64,000 nt of DNA from Aeromicrobium sp. IC_218 (GTDB lineage Bacteria > Actinomycetota > Actinomycetes > Propionibacteriales > Nocardioidaceae), in assembly GCF_004336805.1 (NCBI RefSeq), contig NZ_SJXM01000008.1, positions 1 through 64,000 on the forward strand. Direction: 5' to 3'. Position 1 is the stretch's first letter; the number at the start of each line of letters is the position of its first letter. The position numbers and the translations under genes were made by a program. Of this stretch, positions 9,367-19,651 are shown in pieces. The notes beneath the pieces are model-generated. The model searched no databases. It was not told where the DNA came from and worked only from the letters and a program-made list of their open reading frames with translations.

Positions 9367-9617
9367 TCAGTCGTGCTCGTGCTCGCGGCGCAAGCGGGCC
9401 GGCGCCTTCAGCGTCCAGGCCTGCTCGACGAGCTCGGCCAGCTCGGCGTCGTCGACGAGCGTCAGGTCGACCAGCACGTACGCGGACCGGTCGTAGTGGG
9501 GGAGGGTGAAGAACGCCGGGTCGTGCCGACCTTGAGCGACGGCGTGCCGTACGACGTGGACTCGATGACGCCGGGGAGGGCGAGGGCCGTCCGCACGACG
9601 TCGTCCCAGGTGGCCAT
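9367..9617 (-). pseudogene. broken MmcQ/YjbR-family gene (internal deletion with frameshift)
   Basis: From the ATG at 9615-9617 the frame reads a normal YjbR start, MATWDDVVRTALALPGVIES then TSYGTPSLKVG (31 residues). After about position 9525 the family's second half continues in another frame: DPAFFTLPHYDRSAYVLVDL to the stop at 9367 (52 residues). The middle of the domain, about 30-40 residues, is missing at the junction (9523-9527). Intact members are about 115-125 residues. The remnant cannot make a full domain. A deletion of the middle plus frame loss, or an assembly error, explains it. These proteins have a double-wing DNA-binding-like fold of unknown role. Confidence 0.75.
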
Positions 9618-9628
9618 GGCCCAGCGTC

Positions 9629-10093
9629 TCAGCCGGCTCCCACGGCGTCCAGGACCCGGGGGACGAACCCGCGCTGGGCCTTGACGAGCAGCCGGAGGGC
9701 GTCCTCCGGGCCGACCCAGGCGACGCGGTCGACCTCGGGAAACGCCTGGGTGCGTCCCGAGCGCGGCGGCCACTCCATCTCGAAGGTGCCCGGCACGACG
9801 TCGTCCGGGTCGAGGTCGGCCTCGACCGCCCAGGCGACGACCGTCTTGCCGGACTGGCGCACCTCGCCGAGCGGCACGAACGGTCCCTCGGGCGCCGGGA
9901 CGCCCAGCTCCTCGGTGAGCTCGCGCCGCGCGGCGTCCAGCGGCTCCTCGCCAGGCTCGACGACGCCCTTGGGGAAGGACCAGGCACCCTCGTCCTTGCG
10001 CGCCCAGAACGGGCCGCCCATGTGCGCGACGAGCAGCTCCACGCCGCCGGACGTCCGCCGGTGCAGCACCAGGCCGGCGCTCAGGACGGGCAC
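9629..10093 (-). CDS. NUDIX hydrolase
   Basis: A 154-residue protein starting VPVLSAGLVLHRR (GTG at 10093). The complete NUDIX box is visible: G-x5-E-x7-REL-x-EE-x-G as GVVEPGEEPLDAARRELTEE followed by LGV. The PFWARKDEGAWSFPKG segment before the box is typical of the actinobacterial diadenosine-polyphosphate/8-oxo-dNTP-type NUDIX group, but the substrate cannot be chosen from sequence. The stop of the upstream GNAT gene and this GTG are one base apart, implying translational coupling. Confidence 0.88.
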   Translation of the reverse strand: MPVLSAGLVLHRRTSGGVELLVAHMGGPFWARKDEGAWSFPKGVVEPGEEPLDAARRELTEELGVPAPEGPFVPLGEVRQSGKTVVAWAVEADLDPDDVVPGTFEMEWPPRSGRTQAFPEVDRVAWVGPEDALRLLVKAQRGFVPRVLDAVGAG

Positions 10094-10094
10094 C

Positions 10095-10592
10095 TCAGTC
10101 GACCCGCAGCTCGTGGACGAGCTCGAGCCCGTCGACCTCGTCCATCGCCTCGTCGACCAGGACGAACCCGTGGTGACGCAGCACCGCCTGGGAGGCGTGG
10201 TTGACCGGGTTGGTGCATCCCCGCACGACGCGGACGCCGTCCGCGGCCCGGGCGCGCTCGAGCAGCAGCCCGACCACCGCGGTCGCGACGCCCCGCCCGC
10301 GGGCGGACGGCACGACGGTGTAGCCGAGCTCGACGACGCCGTCGGGACCGGGCGGCTCGTGGAACCCGCCGTGACCCACGACGACGCCGTCCTCGACGAC
10401 GAGCTGGATGGTCCAGCCCTCCGAGCCGGGCTGGGCGCGGCGGTCGACGAAGATCGACCACGGCACGAACTCGCGCAGCAGCTCGGCGGGCACGTCCAGG
10501 CCGACCACGCGCTCGGCACCGGGCAGGTCCCCGTCGGCCAGGCAGCGCAGGGCGGGCACGGGCAGGTCGACCAGGCTCAGCACGTCAGTCAC
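10095..10592 (-). CDS. GNAT-family N-acetyltransferase
   Basis: A 165-residue acetyltransferase. The acetyl-CoA pyrophosphate loop is visible in YTVVPSARGRGVATAVVGLL (about residues 90-110), followed by the helix/strand pair VVRGCTNPVNHASQAVLRHH with the conserved N-x2-S-x2-V-x3-G pattern. It overlaps the 3' end of truA by 8 nt, so it is translated with it. The acceptor substrate is unknown; relatives are annotated as RimJ/RimL-like. Confidence 0.85.
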   Translation of the reverse strand: MTDVLSLVDLPVPALRCLADGDLPGAERVVGLDVPAELLREFVPWSIFVDRRAQPGSEGWTIQLVVEDGVVVGHGGFHEPPGPDGVVELGYTVVPSARGRGVATAVVGLLLERARAADGVRVVRGCTNPVNHASQAVLRHHGFVLVDEAMDEVDGLELVHELRVD

Positions 10593-11382
10593 CGTCCTCG
10601 TCGCGGCGACGTCTCGACTGACGCGCCCGCTCGGCCAGTCCGGCGTCGTCGGGGTAGACGACCTCCTCGAGCGTCAGCCCGAGCGCCGGCATGACCCGCA
10701 CGTGCGGGTCGCGCTGGCGGCCGGCCAGCACGGTGCCGGCCCACCCGGCCTCCTGGCGGCCCTCGCCGGCGACGACCAGGGCGCCCATGAGCGCACGCAC
10801 CATCGAGTGGCAGAAGGCGTCGGCCCGGACGGTGGTCTCCACGACGTCCCCGACCCGCACGGGGCGCAGCTCGAGCAGCGTGCGGATCGTCGTGGCGCCC
10901 TCGCGCCGCTTGCAGAACGCCGCGAAGTCGTGCTCGCCGAGCAGCTCGGCGGCCGCGCCGGCCATCGCCTCGACGTCGAGCGGACGCCGCCAGCCCACGA
11001 CGTGCGACCGCACGAGCGGGTCGGGCCCGGCGGGGGCGTCGCAGATCCGGTACACGTAGCGCCGCTCCAGCGCCGAGAAGCGGGCGTCGAACCCCTCGGG
11101 GGCCGGACGGCACCCGCGCACCTGCACGTCGCCGGGCAGGACGCGGCGCAGCCGGCGGCCCAGCACCTCGGGGTCGGCGTCGAGGTCGACGTGGACCACC
11201 TGCCCGCGGGCGTGGACGCCGGTGTCGGTGCGCCCGGCGCAGACCAGCTGCGGCTCCTCCGGCAGCCGCAGCACCAGCGCCATCGCCTCCTGGACGACGC
11301 CCTGCACCGTCCGCAGGCCGGGCTGCTGGGCCCAGCCGTGGAAGTCGGTGCCGTCGTAGGACAGGTCGAGGCGGAGTCGCAC
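10585..11382 (-). CDS. truA: tRNA pseudouridine(38-40) synthase
   Basis: A 265-residue protein with the TruA hallmarks: N-terminal [20 protein letters not shown], the catalytic aspartate block [17 protein letters not shown], and the C-terminal [20 protein letters not shown]. TruA modifies the anticodon stem-loop of tRNAs. In many bacteria it follows rplQ; here it is on the opposite strand with intervening genes. The GTG start is 6 nt downstream of TAGCGT on the same strand, so the mRNA is probably leaderless. Confidence 0.96.
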   Translation of the reverse strand: MRLRLDLSYDGTDFHGWAQQPGLRTVQGVVQEAMALVLRLPEEPQLVCAGRTDTGVHARGQVVHVDLDADPEVLGRRLRRVLPGDVQVRGCRPAPEGFDARFSALERRYVYRICDAPAGPDPLVRSHVVGWRRPLDVEAMAGAAAELLGEHDFAAFCKRREGATTIRTLLELRPVRVGDVVETTVRADAFCHSMVRALMGALVVAGEGRQEAGWAGTVLAGRQRDPHVRVMPALGLTLEEVVYPDDAGLAERARQSRRRRDEDGD

Positions 11383-11388
11383 AGCCGA

Positions 11389-11394
11389 ACGCTA
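11389..11394 (-). promoter_or_regulatory. -10 hexamer of truA (leaderless)
   Basis: TAGCGT on the minus strand, 6 nt before the GTG start codon of truA, so the predicted transcription start coincides with the start codon. Confidence 0.5.
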
Positions 11395-11421
11395 GCCCAG
11401 GGCGTCGACGGCCGGGACGCA

Positions 11422-11458
11422 CGAGGGCCCCGCGACCGGGTTGGTCGCGGGGCCCTCG
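11422..11458 (-). terminator. terminator of gltA
   Basis: Perfect 16-bp stem (11422-11437 with 11443-11458) and 5-nt loop, 11 nt beyond the gltA stop codon, separating gltA from the truA promoter. Confidence 0.8.
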
Positions 11459-11468
11459 GGGCGCGGGG

Positions 11469-12764
<1,296 letters not shown>

Positions 12765-12896
12765 GATGGGTCTCCTGTGACGGGGAATCAGGGCCTCGCG
12801 GGTGGCGCGGGCACGGTCCCTAACCTAGTGCGGCTCCGTGTCGGCCGCGTTCTCGGGGCTGCGAGGGGCGTCCGGAGGACGTCGACGGGGGCCGTT

Positions 12897-12926
12897 TTGA
12901 CCTTCCGTGCAGCGGCCCGTTATTCT
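12897..12926 (+). promoter_or_regulatory. housekeeping promoter of rplM-rpsI-glmM
   Basis: TTGACC (12897-12902), 18-nt spacer, TATTCT (12921-12926), about 90 nt before rplM. It is one of the best sigma-70-like promoters in the window. The rest of the 252-bp gltA-rplM gap shows no gene. Confidence 0.65.
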
Positions 12927-13016
12927 AGGACGTCGTTGTGCCTTTGCGTTGCTTCAACGCGCTCGGCACCGGAACGACTTACCGAATGCAACCCTGAACA
13001 GCGAGAAGGTCCCGCC

Positions 13017-13460
13017 GTGCGTACGTACAGCCCGAAGCCCGCTGACATCTCCCGTCAGTGGCACGTGATCGATGCCGAGGACGTCGTCCTCGGCCGTCTG
13101 GCCGTCCAGGCCGCGACGCTCCTGCGTGGCAAGCACAAGGCGACCTTCGCGCCCCACGTGGACGGTGGCGACTTCGTCATCATCGTCAACGCCGAGAAGG
13201 TGGCCCTGTCGGGCAACAAGCGCACCGACAAGCTCGCCTACCGCCACAGCGGCTACCCGGGTGGACTCAAGTCGATCGCCATCGGCGACCTGCTCGAGAA
13301 GGACGCCCGCAAGGCGATCGAGAAGGCGGTCTGGGGCATGCTCCCCAAGAACCGGCTCAGCCGCGCCCAGATGAGCAAGCTGAAGGTGTACGCCGGACCG
13401 GAGCACCCGCACGCCGCTCAGCAGCCCCAGCCGTTCGAGATCTCGTCGATCTCCCAGTAA
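13017..13460 (+). CDS. rplM: ribosomal protein L13 (uL13)
   Basis: A 147-residue protein beginning at GTG 13017 ([20 protein letters not shown]). Conserved features are [32 protein letters not shown], the [11 protein letters not shown] segment and [20 protein letters not shown]. It is an early-assembly large-subunit protein. It is paired with rpsI as in almost all bacteria, 20 nt apart, and followed by glmM as is usual in actinobacteria. Confidence 0.97.
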   Translation: MRTYSPKPADISRQWHVIDAEDVVLGRLAVQAATLLRGKHKATFAPHVDGGDFVIIVNAEKVALSGNKRTDKLAYRHSGYPGGLKSIAIGDLLEKDARKAIEKAVWGMLPKNRLSRAQMSKLKVYAGPEHPHAAQQPQPFEISSISQ

Positions 13461-13480
13461 GAGAGAAAAGGCACATCATC

Positions 13481-13969
13481 GTGGCTGAGACCACCGAAGA
13501 CTTCACGCCGACCGCCGACGGCGTCGCGTACACCTCCGAGAGCGCCGGCGCGGCGACCGAGTCGGGCCGTACCTCGACCATCGCCCCCGCGGGTGCCACC
13601 GGCCGCCGCAAGCAGGCCATCGCGCGCGTCCGCATCGTCCCGGGCTCCGGCACCTGGACGGTCAACGGCAAGCCGCTGGAGGAGTACCTCCCCAACAAGC
13701 TGCACCAGCAGATCGCCAAGGAGGCGTTCGTCGAGACCGGCCTGGACGGCCAGTTCGACGTCATCGCCCGTGTCACCGGTGGTGGCATGACCGGTCAGGC
13801 CGGCGCCCTGCGTCTCGGCGTGGCCCGTGCGCTCAACGCCGTCGACCTCGAGGCGAACCGCGCCACCCTGAAGAAGGCCGGCCTGCTGACGCGCGACGCG
13901 CGCGTCAAGGAGCGCAAGAAGGCTGGTCTCAAGAAGGCCCGCAAGGCGCCTCAGTACAGCAAGCGCTGA
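13481..13969 (+). CDS. rpsI: ribosomal protein S9 (uS9) with N-terminal extension
   Basis: A 162-residue protein. The first 38 residues are an acidic/Ala/Thr-rich extension typical of actinobacterial S9; the conserved domain starts at [17 protein letters not shown] and ends with the hallmark [12 protein letters not shown], whose C-terminal Arg reaches the P-site tRNA. GTG at 13481 follows AGAGAGAAAAGG and gives the family-typical extension. glmM begins 7 nt after its stop codon. Confidence 0.97.
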   Translation: MAETTEDFTPTADGVAYTSESAGAATESGRTSTIAPAGATGRRKQAIARVRIVPGSGTWTVNGKPLEEYLPNKLHQQIAKEAFVETGLDGQFDVIARVTGGGMTGQAGALRLGVARALNAVDLEANRATLKKAGLLTRDARVKERKKAGLKKARKAPQYSKR

Positions 13970-13976
13970 TCGGTCG

Positions 13977-15323
13977 ATGGGCCGTATCTTCGGCACGGAC
14001 GGGGTTCGCGGGCTCGCGAACCGCGACCTGACCGCGGAGCTCGCCCTCGACCTGTCCGTCGCCGCCGCCCACGTGCTGGGCGAGGTCGGTGCCTTCGCCG
14101 ACCAGCGTCCGACGGCCGTCGTCGCCCGCGACACCCGAGCCTCGGGGGAGTTCCTCGAGGCCGCGGTGGTCGCGGGCTTGGCGTCTGCGGGGGTCGACGT
14201 GCACCGGCTCGGGGTCGTCCCGACGCCCGGTGCGGCGTTCCTGACCAACGAGCTGGACGCCGACATGGGCGTCATGATCTCCGCCAGCCACAACCCGATG
14301 CCCGACAACGGCATCAAGTTCCTGGCCCGCGGCGGGCTCAAGCTCGACGACGACATCGAGCTGGCCATCGAGGCGCGCCTGCAGGAGCCGTGGGACCGTC
14401 CGGTCGGTGAGGGCGTCGGCCGCGTCGGCGACAGCACCGTCGGCGTGCGCACCTACGCCAAGCACCTGGCCGACTCCAGCCCCGCGCGGCTCGACGGCCT
14501 CAAGGTCGTCCTGGACTGCGCCCACGGCGCCGCCCACGAGGTCGGCCCGGACGTGTTCGCCGAGCTGGGCGCCGAGGTCGTGGCCATCCACGCCGAGCCC
14601 GACGGCCTCAACATCAACCGCGACGCCGGCTCCACCCACCTGGAGCACCTGCAGCGGGCGGTCGTCGAGCACGGGGCCGACGCCGGCTTCGCGTTCGACG
14701 GCGACGCCGACCGCTGCCTGGCCGTCGACGCCGAGGGTCGCGTGGTCGACGGCGACCAGATCCTGGCGATCCTGGCGCTCGCCGCGCACGACGCCGGCAC
14801 GCTGCACGAGAACACCGTCGTCGCGACCGTCATGAGCAACCTCGGCTTCGTCCAGGCGCTCCAGGCCGCGGGCCTGACCGTCGTCCAGACGGCCGTGGGC
14901 GACCGCTACGTGCTGGAAGCGATGCGCGCCGGCGGGTTCACGATCGGCGGCGAGCAGTCCGGCCACGTCATCATGAGCCGCTACGCCACGACCGGCGACG
15001 GCGTGCTGACCGCCGTGCAGGTGGCCGCGCGCATGGTCGAGTCCGGCCAGACCCTGGCCGAGCTGGCCGGCGTCATGACCCGCCTGCCCCAGGTGCTGGT
15101 CAACGTCGGCGGTGTCGACAAGGCGCGGGCCGACTCCGACCCCGTCCTGCAGGGCGAGGTCGCCGCCGCGACGGCCCGGCTCGACGGCACCGGCCGCGTG
15201 CTGCTGCGCCAGTCGGGCACCGAGCCGCTGGTGCGCGTCATGGTCGAGGCGCCCACGCAGGACGAGGCGACCGAGGTCGCCGAGCACCTCGCGTCGGTGG
15301 TGAAGGCGCAGCTGGCGCTGTGA
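13977..15323 (+). CDS. glmM: phosphoglucosamine mutase
   Basis: A 448-residue alpha-D-phosphohexomutase. All four domain signatures are present: the N-terminal [14 protein letters not shown], the phosphoserine loop ISASHNP (Ser104), the Mg-binding FDGDADR, the sugar-binding GGEQSGH and the phosphate loop [14 protein letters not shown]. It turns glucosamine-6-phosphate into glucosamine-1-phosphate for UDP-GlcNAc and peptidoglycan. It is co-transcribed with rplM-rpsI; glmS, which supplies the substrate, lies 2.5 kb downstream. Confidence 0.97.
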   Translation: MGRIFGTDGVRGLANRDLTAELALDLSVAAAHVLGEVGAFADQRPTAVVARDTRASGEFLEAAVVAGLASAGVDVHRLGVVPTPGAAFLTNELDADMGVMISASHNPMPDNGIKFLARGGLKLDDDIELAIEARLQEPWDRPVGEGVGRVGDSTVGVRTYAKHLADSSPARLDGLKVVLDCAHGAAHEVGPDVFAELGAEVVAIHAEPDGLNINRDAGSTHLEHLQRAVVEHGADAGFAFDGDADRCLAVDAEGRVVDGDQILAILALAAHDAGTLHENTVVATVMSNLGFVQALQAAGLTVVQTAVGDRYVLEAMRAGGFTIGGEQSGHVIMSRYATTGDGVLTAVQVAARMVESGQTLAELAGVMTRLPQVLVNVGGVDKARADSDPVLQGEVAAATARLDGTGRVLLRQSGTEPLVRVMVEAPTQDEATEVAEHLASVVKAQLAL

Positions 15324-15357
15324 CCTTCGCCGCCCGGGCGGCGACCCCGGGCGCGCT

Positions 15358-15363
15358 TACCCT
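15358..15363 (+). promoter_or_regulatory. -10 hexamer of the tandem GNAT gene (leaderless)
   Basis: TACCCT, 6 nt before the GTG start at 15370. The 46-nt glmM-GNAT gap also contains GCCCGGGCGGC, a possible weak hairpin. Confidence 0.4.
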
Positions 15364-15369
15364 GCGACG

Positions 15370-16335
15370 GTGACGACGATCGAGCGGGTGGATCCCGCGG
15401 GCCCGGTCTACGACGAGTGGTACGCCGTGTACCGCAGCGGTCACGAGCGTCCGTTCGACCAGCCCTACTCCTACGCCGAGCAGCGGGTGAACCTCACCCC
15501 GGACCCGTACCGCGACGCCGTCGCGCTGCTGGCGCGTGACGCGGACGGCATCGCCGTGGCCGCCGCGTGCGCGGAGCTGCCGCTGCGTGACAACCGCGAG
15601 TTCGCCTACGTCGAGGTCGTCACCAGCCCGCCGCGCCGGCGCGAGGGCCACGGCAGCCGCCTGCTCGACGACCTCGTCGAGCAGGTCCGCGCCCAGGGCC
15701 GCAGTCGCCTGCTGGGCGAGATCACCTGGGGCGTCGGCGAGGACGGCGAGCCCGCCCGCCGGTTCGCCCGCCGGCACGGGTTCGAGGCCGACCTGCTGGA
15801 CGCCATCCGCGAGCTGCCGCTCCCGGCGACCGTGCCCGAGCTCGTCCTGGACCCCGACTACGAGCTGCGCACGTGGCGCGGCCCCTGCCCGGCCGACCTG
15901 GTCGACGAGTACGCGACGCTGCGTCACCTCATGATGCAGGAGGTGCCGTCGGGCGAGGCCGGGCTCGAGGGCGAGTTCTGGGACGCGACCCGGGTGCGGC
16001 ACGACGAGGAGCAGTGGGCGCGCCAGGACCGCGAGGCCCAGGTGACGGTCGCGCGGCACCGGGCCTCCGGCCGGCTCGCCGGACACACGCAGCTGGTGTT
16101 CCCCTCCGACGACGAGGTCTTCCAGTGGGACACCCTGGTGCTGCCCGAGCACCGCGGCCACGGGCTCGGCCTGGCGCTCAAGGTCCGCACCATGCAGGCG
16201 GCGGCCGACCTGCTCGAGGGCCGCCGGCGCGTCACGACCTACAACGCGGCCAGCAACGCGCACATGATCCGGGTCAACGAGCGGCTCGGCTTCGTGCAGA
16301 CGGCGTGGTGCGAGGAGGTCCTGCGCCGGCTCTAG
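15370..16335 (+). CDS. tandem GNAT-domain acetyltransferase
   Basis: A 321-residue protein containing two GNAT repeats. The first half has VEVVTSPPRRREGHGSRLLDD as its acetyl-CoA loop (about residues 80-100); the second has VLPEHRGHGLGLALKVRTMQ (about 258-277) followed by TYNAASNAHMIRVNERLGF, the complete Q/R-x2-G-x-G/A and N-x2-M pattern. Such double-GNAT proteins in actinobacteria resemble the mycothiol synthase architecture but this one is not clearly MshD. The GTG start is preferred because of the leaderless -10. It overlaps the 3' end of the convergent membrane protein gene by 4 nt. Confidence 0.85.
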   Translation: MTTIERVDPAGPVYDEWYAVYRSGHERPFDQPYSYAEQRVNLTPDPYRDAVALLARDADGIAVAAACAELPLRDNREFAYVEVVTSPPRRREGHGSRLLDDLVEQVRAQGRSRLLGEITWGVGEDGEPARRFARRHGFEADLLDAIRELPLPATVPELVLDPDYELRTWRGPCPADLVDEYATLRHLMMQEVPSGEAGLEGEFWDATRVRHDEEQWARQDREAQVTVARHRASGRLAGHTQLVFPSDDEVFQWDTLVLPEHRGHGLGLALKVRTMQAAADLLEGRRRVTTYNAASNAHMIRVNERLGFVQTAWCEEVLRRL

Positions 16336-16775
16336 CGGGCGCGCTCCGCCTCGCGGGCGACGAACCGGTCGACGCCCAGCACGGCCAGCAGGTGGACGGC
16401 CAGCAGGAGCCCGGTGCTGACGAGCGCGGCGCGCAGCTCGGCATGACCCACGGGGGAGGAGACGGCGAGCCGGAACGTCACCGGCAGGCTGCCGACCCCC
16501 GCGAGCAGCCAGGTCGTCAGCACCACGACCGCGCGCGCCGTCCAGCGCGAGACCAGGACGCGCAGCGCCCAGACCTCCAGCATCGCCAGGCCGACCGCGA
16601 GGGCGACGCCGAGCAGCAGCAGGGCCGGACCGACGAGAGGTGGAGCCGGGTCCCGCACACCCTCGGTGAGGCCGTGGGCGTGCACCGGGCGCACGAGCGT
16701 CACGACGGGTGCGGCGACGGCCATCAGCGCGTGCGTCGCCCACGGGACGGGCAGCGGGCGGTCGTCACGGGGCAT
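16332..16775 (-). CDS. small membrane protein of unknown function
   Basis: A 147-residue protein with about four hydrophobic segments (15-28, 48-68, 80-95 and 118-135). I do not recognise a family. The His-x-His in RPVHAHGLTEG could be chance. The ATG at 16775 is 6 nt after TAGGGT on the minus strand, the same leaderless arrangement as its neighbours, which supports it being a real gene. It follows coaA on the same strand 33 nt downstream but has its own -10. Confidence 0.7.
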   Translation of the reverse strand: MPRDDRPLPVPWATHALMAVAAPVVTLVRPVHAHGLTEGVRDPAPPLVGPALLLLGVALAVGLAMLEVWALRVLVSRWTARAVVVLTTWLLAGVGSLPVTFRLAVSSPVGHAELRAALVSTGLLLAVHLLAVLGVDRFVAREAERAR

Positions 16776-16808
16776 GCCGCGACCCTAGGGGGCGCAGGCC
16801 GGCCGCGG

Positions 16809-17750
16809 TCACATCTTGCGGAAGCGGACCCACTTCACGGCGTGGTTCTGGTCCTTGCGCAGCACCAGCGTCGCGCGTCCCCGCGTGGTGGCGATGTTCT
16901 CGCGCAGGTTCGGGCCGTTGATCGTGTCCCACAGCTCGTTGGCGCGGCTCAGCGCCTGCTCCTCGGTGAAGTCCGCGTAGCGGTGGAAGTACGAGGCCGG
17001 GTCGGCGAAGGCGGTCTTGCGCAGCGTGAGGAACCGCTCGACGTACCAGCGCTGGATGTCGGCCACCGACGCGTCCACGTAGACGGAGAAGTCGAAGAAG
17101 TCGCTGATCGCCAGGCCCGGGCTGCCGTCGCCCCGGGTGCGGGCCGGCGCCAGGACGTTGAGGCCCTCGACGATGACGATGTCGGGCGACTCGATCTCCA
17201 CGACCTCGTCGGTGCGGTCGTAGGTGAGGTGGTCGTACACCGGCGCCGTCACGTGGGAGGCGCCGGACTTCACCGCCATGACGAAGCGCAGCAGCGCCCG
17301 CTGGTCGTAGGACTCCGGGAACCCCTTGCGCTGGAGCAGCCCGCGGCGCTCGAGCTCGGCGTTGGGGTGCAGGAAGCCGTCCGTGGTGACGAGCTCGACC
17401 TTCGGCTCCTCGGGCCCGTGGCGCAGCAGCTCGCGCAGGAGCCGGGCGGTGGTGCTCTTGCCGACGGCCACCGAGCCGGCGATGCCGATGACGTACGGCG
17501 TGCGGCGCGGCTGGGGCTGGCCCAGGAAGCGCTGGGTCGCGCGGTGCAGGGCCGCGGCGGCGCGCACGCGGATGCCGATGAGCTCGGTGACGGGCAGGTA
17601 GACCTGCCGCACCTCCTCCAGGTCCAGCTCGTCGCCCAGGCCCCGGACACGCTCGATCTCGTCCGCGCTCAGCGGCTGCGGACGGTCGCCGGCCAGCTCG
17701 GCCCAGGCCGCTCGCTCGAGCTCGACGTAGGGGGACTCCTCGCGACTCAT
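16809..17750 (-). CDS. coaA: pantothenate kinase (type I, bacterial)
   Basis: A 313-residue P-loop kinase. Visible are the Walker A GIAGSVAVGKSTTARLL, the substrate region VTTDGFLHPNAELERRGLLQRKGFPESYD (in part), the PDIVIVEGLNVL strand, and the C-terminal NLRENIATTRGRATLVLRKDQNHAV. It phosphorylates pantothenate, the first step of CoA synthesis, and this class is feedback-inhibited by CoA. Upstream ATGs at 17759 and beyond exist; 17750 is chosen because CAGAAT lies 7 nt before it and because the family starts near SPYVEL. Divergent from glmS with a 56-bp gap. Confidence 0.95.
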   Translation of the reverse strand: MSREESPYVELERAAWAELAGDRPQPLSADEIERVRGLGDELDLEEVRQVYLPVTELIGIRVRAAAALHRATQRFLGQPQPRRTPYVIGIAGSVAVGKSTTARLLRELLRHGPEEPKVELVTTDGFLHPNAELERRGLLQRKGFPESYDQRALLRFVMAVKSGASHVTAPVYDHLTYDRTDEVVEIESPDIVIVEGLNVLAPARTRGDGSPGLAISDFFDFSVYVDASVADIQRWYVERFLTLRKTAFADPASYFHRYADFTEEQALSRANELWDTINGPNLRENIATTRGRATLVLRKDQNHAVKWVRFRKM

Positions 17751-17793
17751 GGCGCCCATTCTGTCCATGTCGGTCGGCACGCGGCGCACTCGG

Positions 17794-17799
17794 TACCCT
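17794..17799 (+). promoter_or_regulatory. -10 hexamer of glmS (leaderless)
   Basis: TACCCT ends 7 nt before the ATG at 17807. This argues for 17807 rather than the in-frame GTG at 17801 and for a leaderless glmS transcript. Confidence 0.5.
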
Positions 17800-17806
17800 G
17801 GTGCCC

Positions 17807-19651
17807 ATGTGCGGAATCGTGGGATACGTGGGTCATCGCCAGGCCATCGACGTGCTGATGGGCGGCCTGAAGCGGCTGGAGTACCGCGGCTACGACTCCG
17901 GAGGAGTCGCCGTGACCCACGAGGGTCGCATCGCGTCGGCCAAGAAGGCCGGCAAGCTCGCCAACCTGGGCGCCGTCCTGGAGCAGTCCCCGCTGCCCGC
18001 GTCGTCGACCGGCATCGGCCACACCCGCTGGGCCACGCACGGCGCGCCGAACGACCTCAACGCGCACCCCCACCTGGACAGCGAGGGCCGGGTCGCGGTC
18101 GTGCACAACGGCATCATCGAGAACTTCGCCGAGCTGCGCGCCGAGCTGGAGGCGGCCGGCCACGAGCTGGTCTCCGAGACCGACACCGAGACCGTCGCGC
18201 ACCTGCTGCACGACGAGCTGAAGGTGACCCCGGAGCTGCCCGAGGCCGTCCGCGCGGTCTGCCGCCGGCTCGAGGGCGCGTTCACGCTCGTCATCACCGA
18301 CGCCCAGCAGCCGGACGTCGTCGTCGGCGCCCGGCGCAACTCCCCGCTGGTCGTCGGCGTGGGCGAGGGCGAGATGTTCCTCGGCTCCGACGTCGCGGCG
18401 TTCATCGACCACACGCGCGAGGCGGTCGAGCTCGGCCAGGACCAGGTCGTCACGATCACCAAGGACGGCTTCGAGGTCACCGGCTTCGACGGCTCCCCGG
18501 CGCAGACGAAGGCGTACCACGTCGACTGGGACGTCTCGGCGGCCGAGAAGGGCGGCTTCGACTGGTACATGCTCAAGGAGATCGCCGAGCAGCCGCAGGC
18601 CGTGGCCGACACCCTGCTCGGACGCCACTCCAGCGACGGCACGCTGCAGCTCGACGAGGTGCGCCTGTCTGACGACGAGCTGCGCGAGATCGACAAGATC
18701 ATCATCATCGCGTGCGGCACGGCGTCCTACGCGGGCCTCGTCGCCAAATACGCGATCGAGCACTGGACCCGCATCCCCTGCGAGGTCGAGCTGGCCAGCG
18801 AGTTCCGCTACCGCGACCCGATCATCGACCGCTCGACGCTGGTCGTGGCGATCAGCCAGTCCGGCGAGACGATGGACACGCTCATGGCCATCCGCTACGC
18901 CCGCCAGCAGCGCGCGCGGGTGCTGAGCGTCTGCAACACCAACGGCTCGACCATCCCGCGCGAGTCCGACGCGGTCATCTACACGCACGCCGGCCCCGAG
19001 GTCGCGGTCGCGTCGACCAAGGGCTTCCTGTCCCAGGTCGTGGCCTGCTACCTGCTCGGCCTGTACCTGGCCCAGGTGCGCGGCGTGAAGTTCGGCGACG
19101 AGATCGCCCAGATCATCGCCGAGCTGGAGAAGCTCCCCGCAGGCATCCAGCGGATGCTCGACGAGGGTCAGCAGGTGCGCGACCTGGCCGCCGACCTCGT
19201 CGGCAAGCGCTCGTTCCTGTTCCTGGGCCGCCACGTCGGCTACCCGGTGGCGCTGGAGGGTGCGCTCAAGCTCAAGGAGCTGGCGTACGTCCACGCCGAG
19301 GGCTTCGCCGCCGGCGAGCTCAAGCACGGCCCGATCGCGCTCGTCGAGGAGGGCCTGCCGGTCTTCGTCGTCGTGCCGCCGCACGGACGTGACCAGCTGC
19401 GCGACAAGGTGATCAGCAACATCCAGGAGATCCGCGCCCGCGGCGCCCGCACGATCGTGCTGGCCGAGGACGGCGACACCGACGTCGAGCGCTACGCCGA
19501 CACGCTCATCCGCCTGCCGAAGGTGCCGACGCTGCTGCAGCCGCTGGTGGCCACCGTGCCGCTGCAGATCTTCGCCTGCGAGCTGGCCGTCCAGCTCGGC
19601 TACGACGTCGACCAGCCGCGCAACCTGGCCAAGTCGGTCACGGTCGAATGA
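17807..19651 (+). CDS. glmS: glutamine-fructose-6-phosphate aminotransferase (isomerising)
   Basis: A 614-residue protein. After Met removal Cys2 (MCGIVGYVGHRQA) is the N-terminal nucleophile of the glutaminase domain; GIGHTRWATHGAPND and the later HNGIIENFAELR complete it. Two SIS sugar-isomerase domains follow (CGTASYAGLVAKY, AISQSGETMDTL, and KELAYVHAEGFAAGELKHGP), with the C-terminal LAKSVTVE tail that reaches the active site. It makes glucosamine-6-phosphate, the substrate of GlmM. It overlaps acpS by 4 nt. No glmS ribozyme is seen; the start context leaves no leader. Confidence 0.97.
   Translation: MCGIVGYVGHRQAIDVLMGGLKRLEYRGYDSGGVAVTHEGRIASAKKAGKLANLGAVLEQSPLPASSTGIGHTRWATHGAPNDLNAHPHLDSEGRVAVVHNGIIENFAELRAELEAAGHELVSETDTETVAHLLHDELKVTPELPEAVRAVCRRLEGAFTLVITDAQQPDVVVGARRNSPLVVGVGEGEMFLGSDVAAFIDHTREAVELGQDQVVTITKDGFEVTGFDGSPAQTKAYHVDWDVSAAEKGGFDWYMLKEIAEQPQAVADTLLGRHSSDGTLQLDEVRLSDDELREIDKIIIIACGTASYAGLVAKYAIEHWTRIPCEVELASEFRYRDPIIDRSTLVVAISQSGETMDTLMAIRYARQQRARVLSVCNTNGSTIPRESDAVIYTHAGPEVAVASTKGFLSQVVACYLLGLYLAQVRGVKFGDEIAQIIAELEKLPAGIQRMLDEGQQVRDLAADLVGKRSFLFLGRHVGYPVALEGALKLKELAYVHAEGFAAGELKHGPIALVEEGLPVFVVVPPHGRDQLRDKVISNIQEIRARGARTIVLAEDGDTDVERYADTLIRLPKVPTLLQPLVATVPLQIFACELAVQLGYDVDQPRNLAKSVTVE

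Noticed and set aside
17807-17900. glmS ribozyme
   Set aside because: There is only a 56-bp gap to coaA, with a -10 element 7 nt before the start codon; no room for the ribozyme leader.
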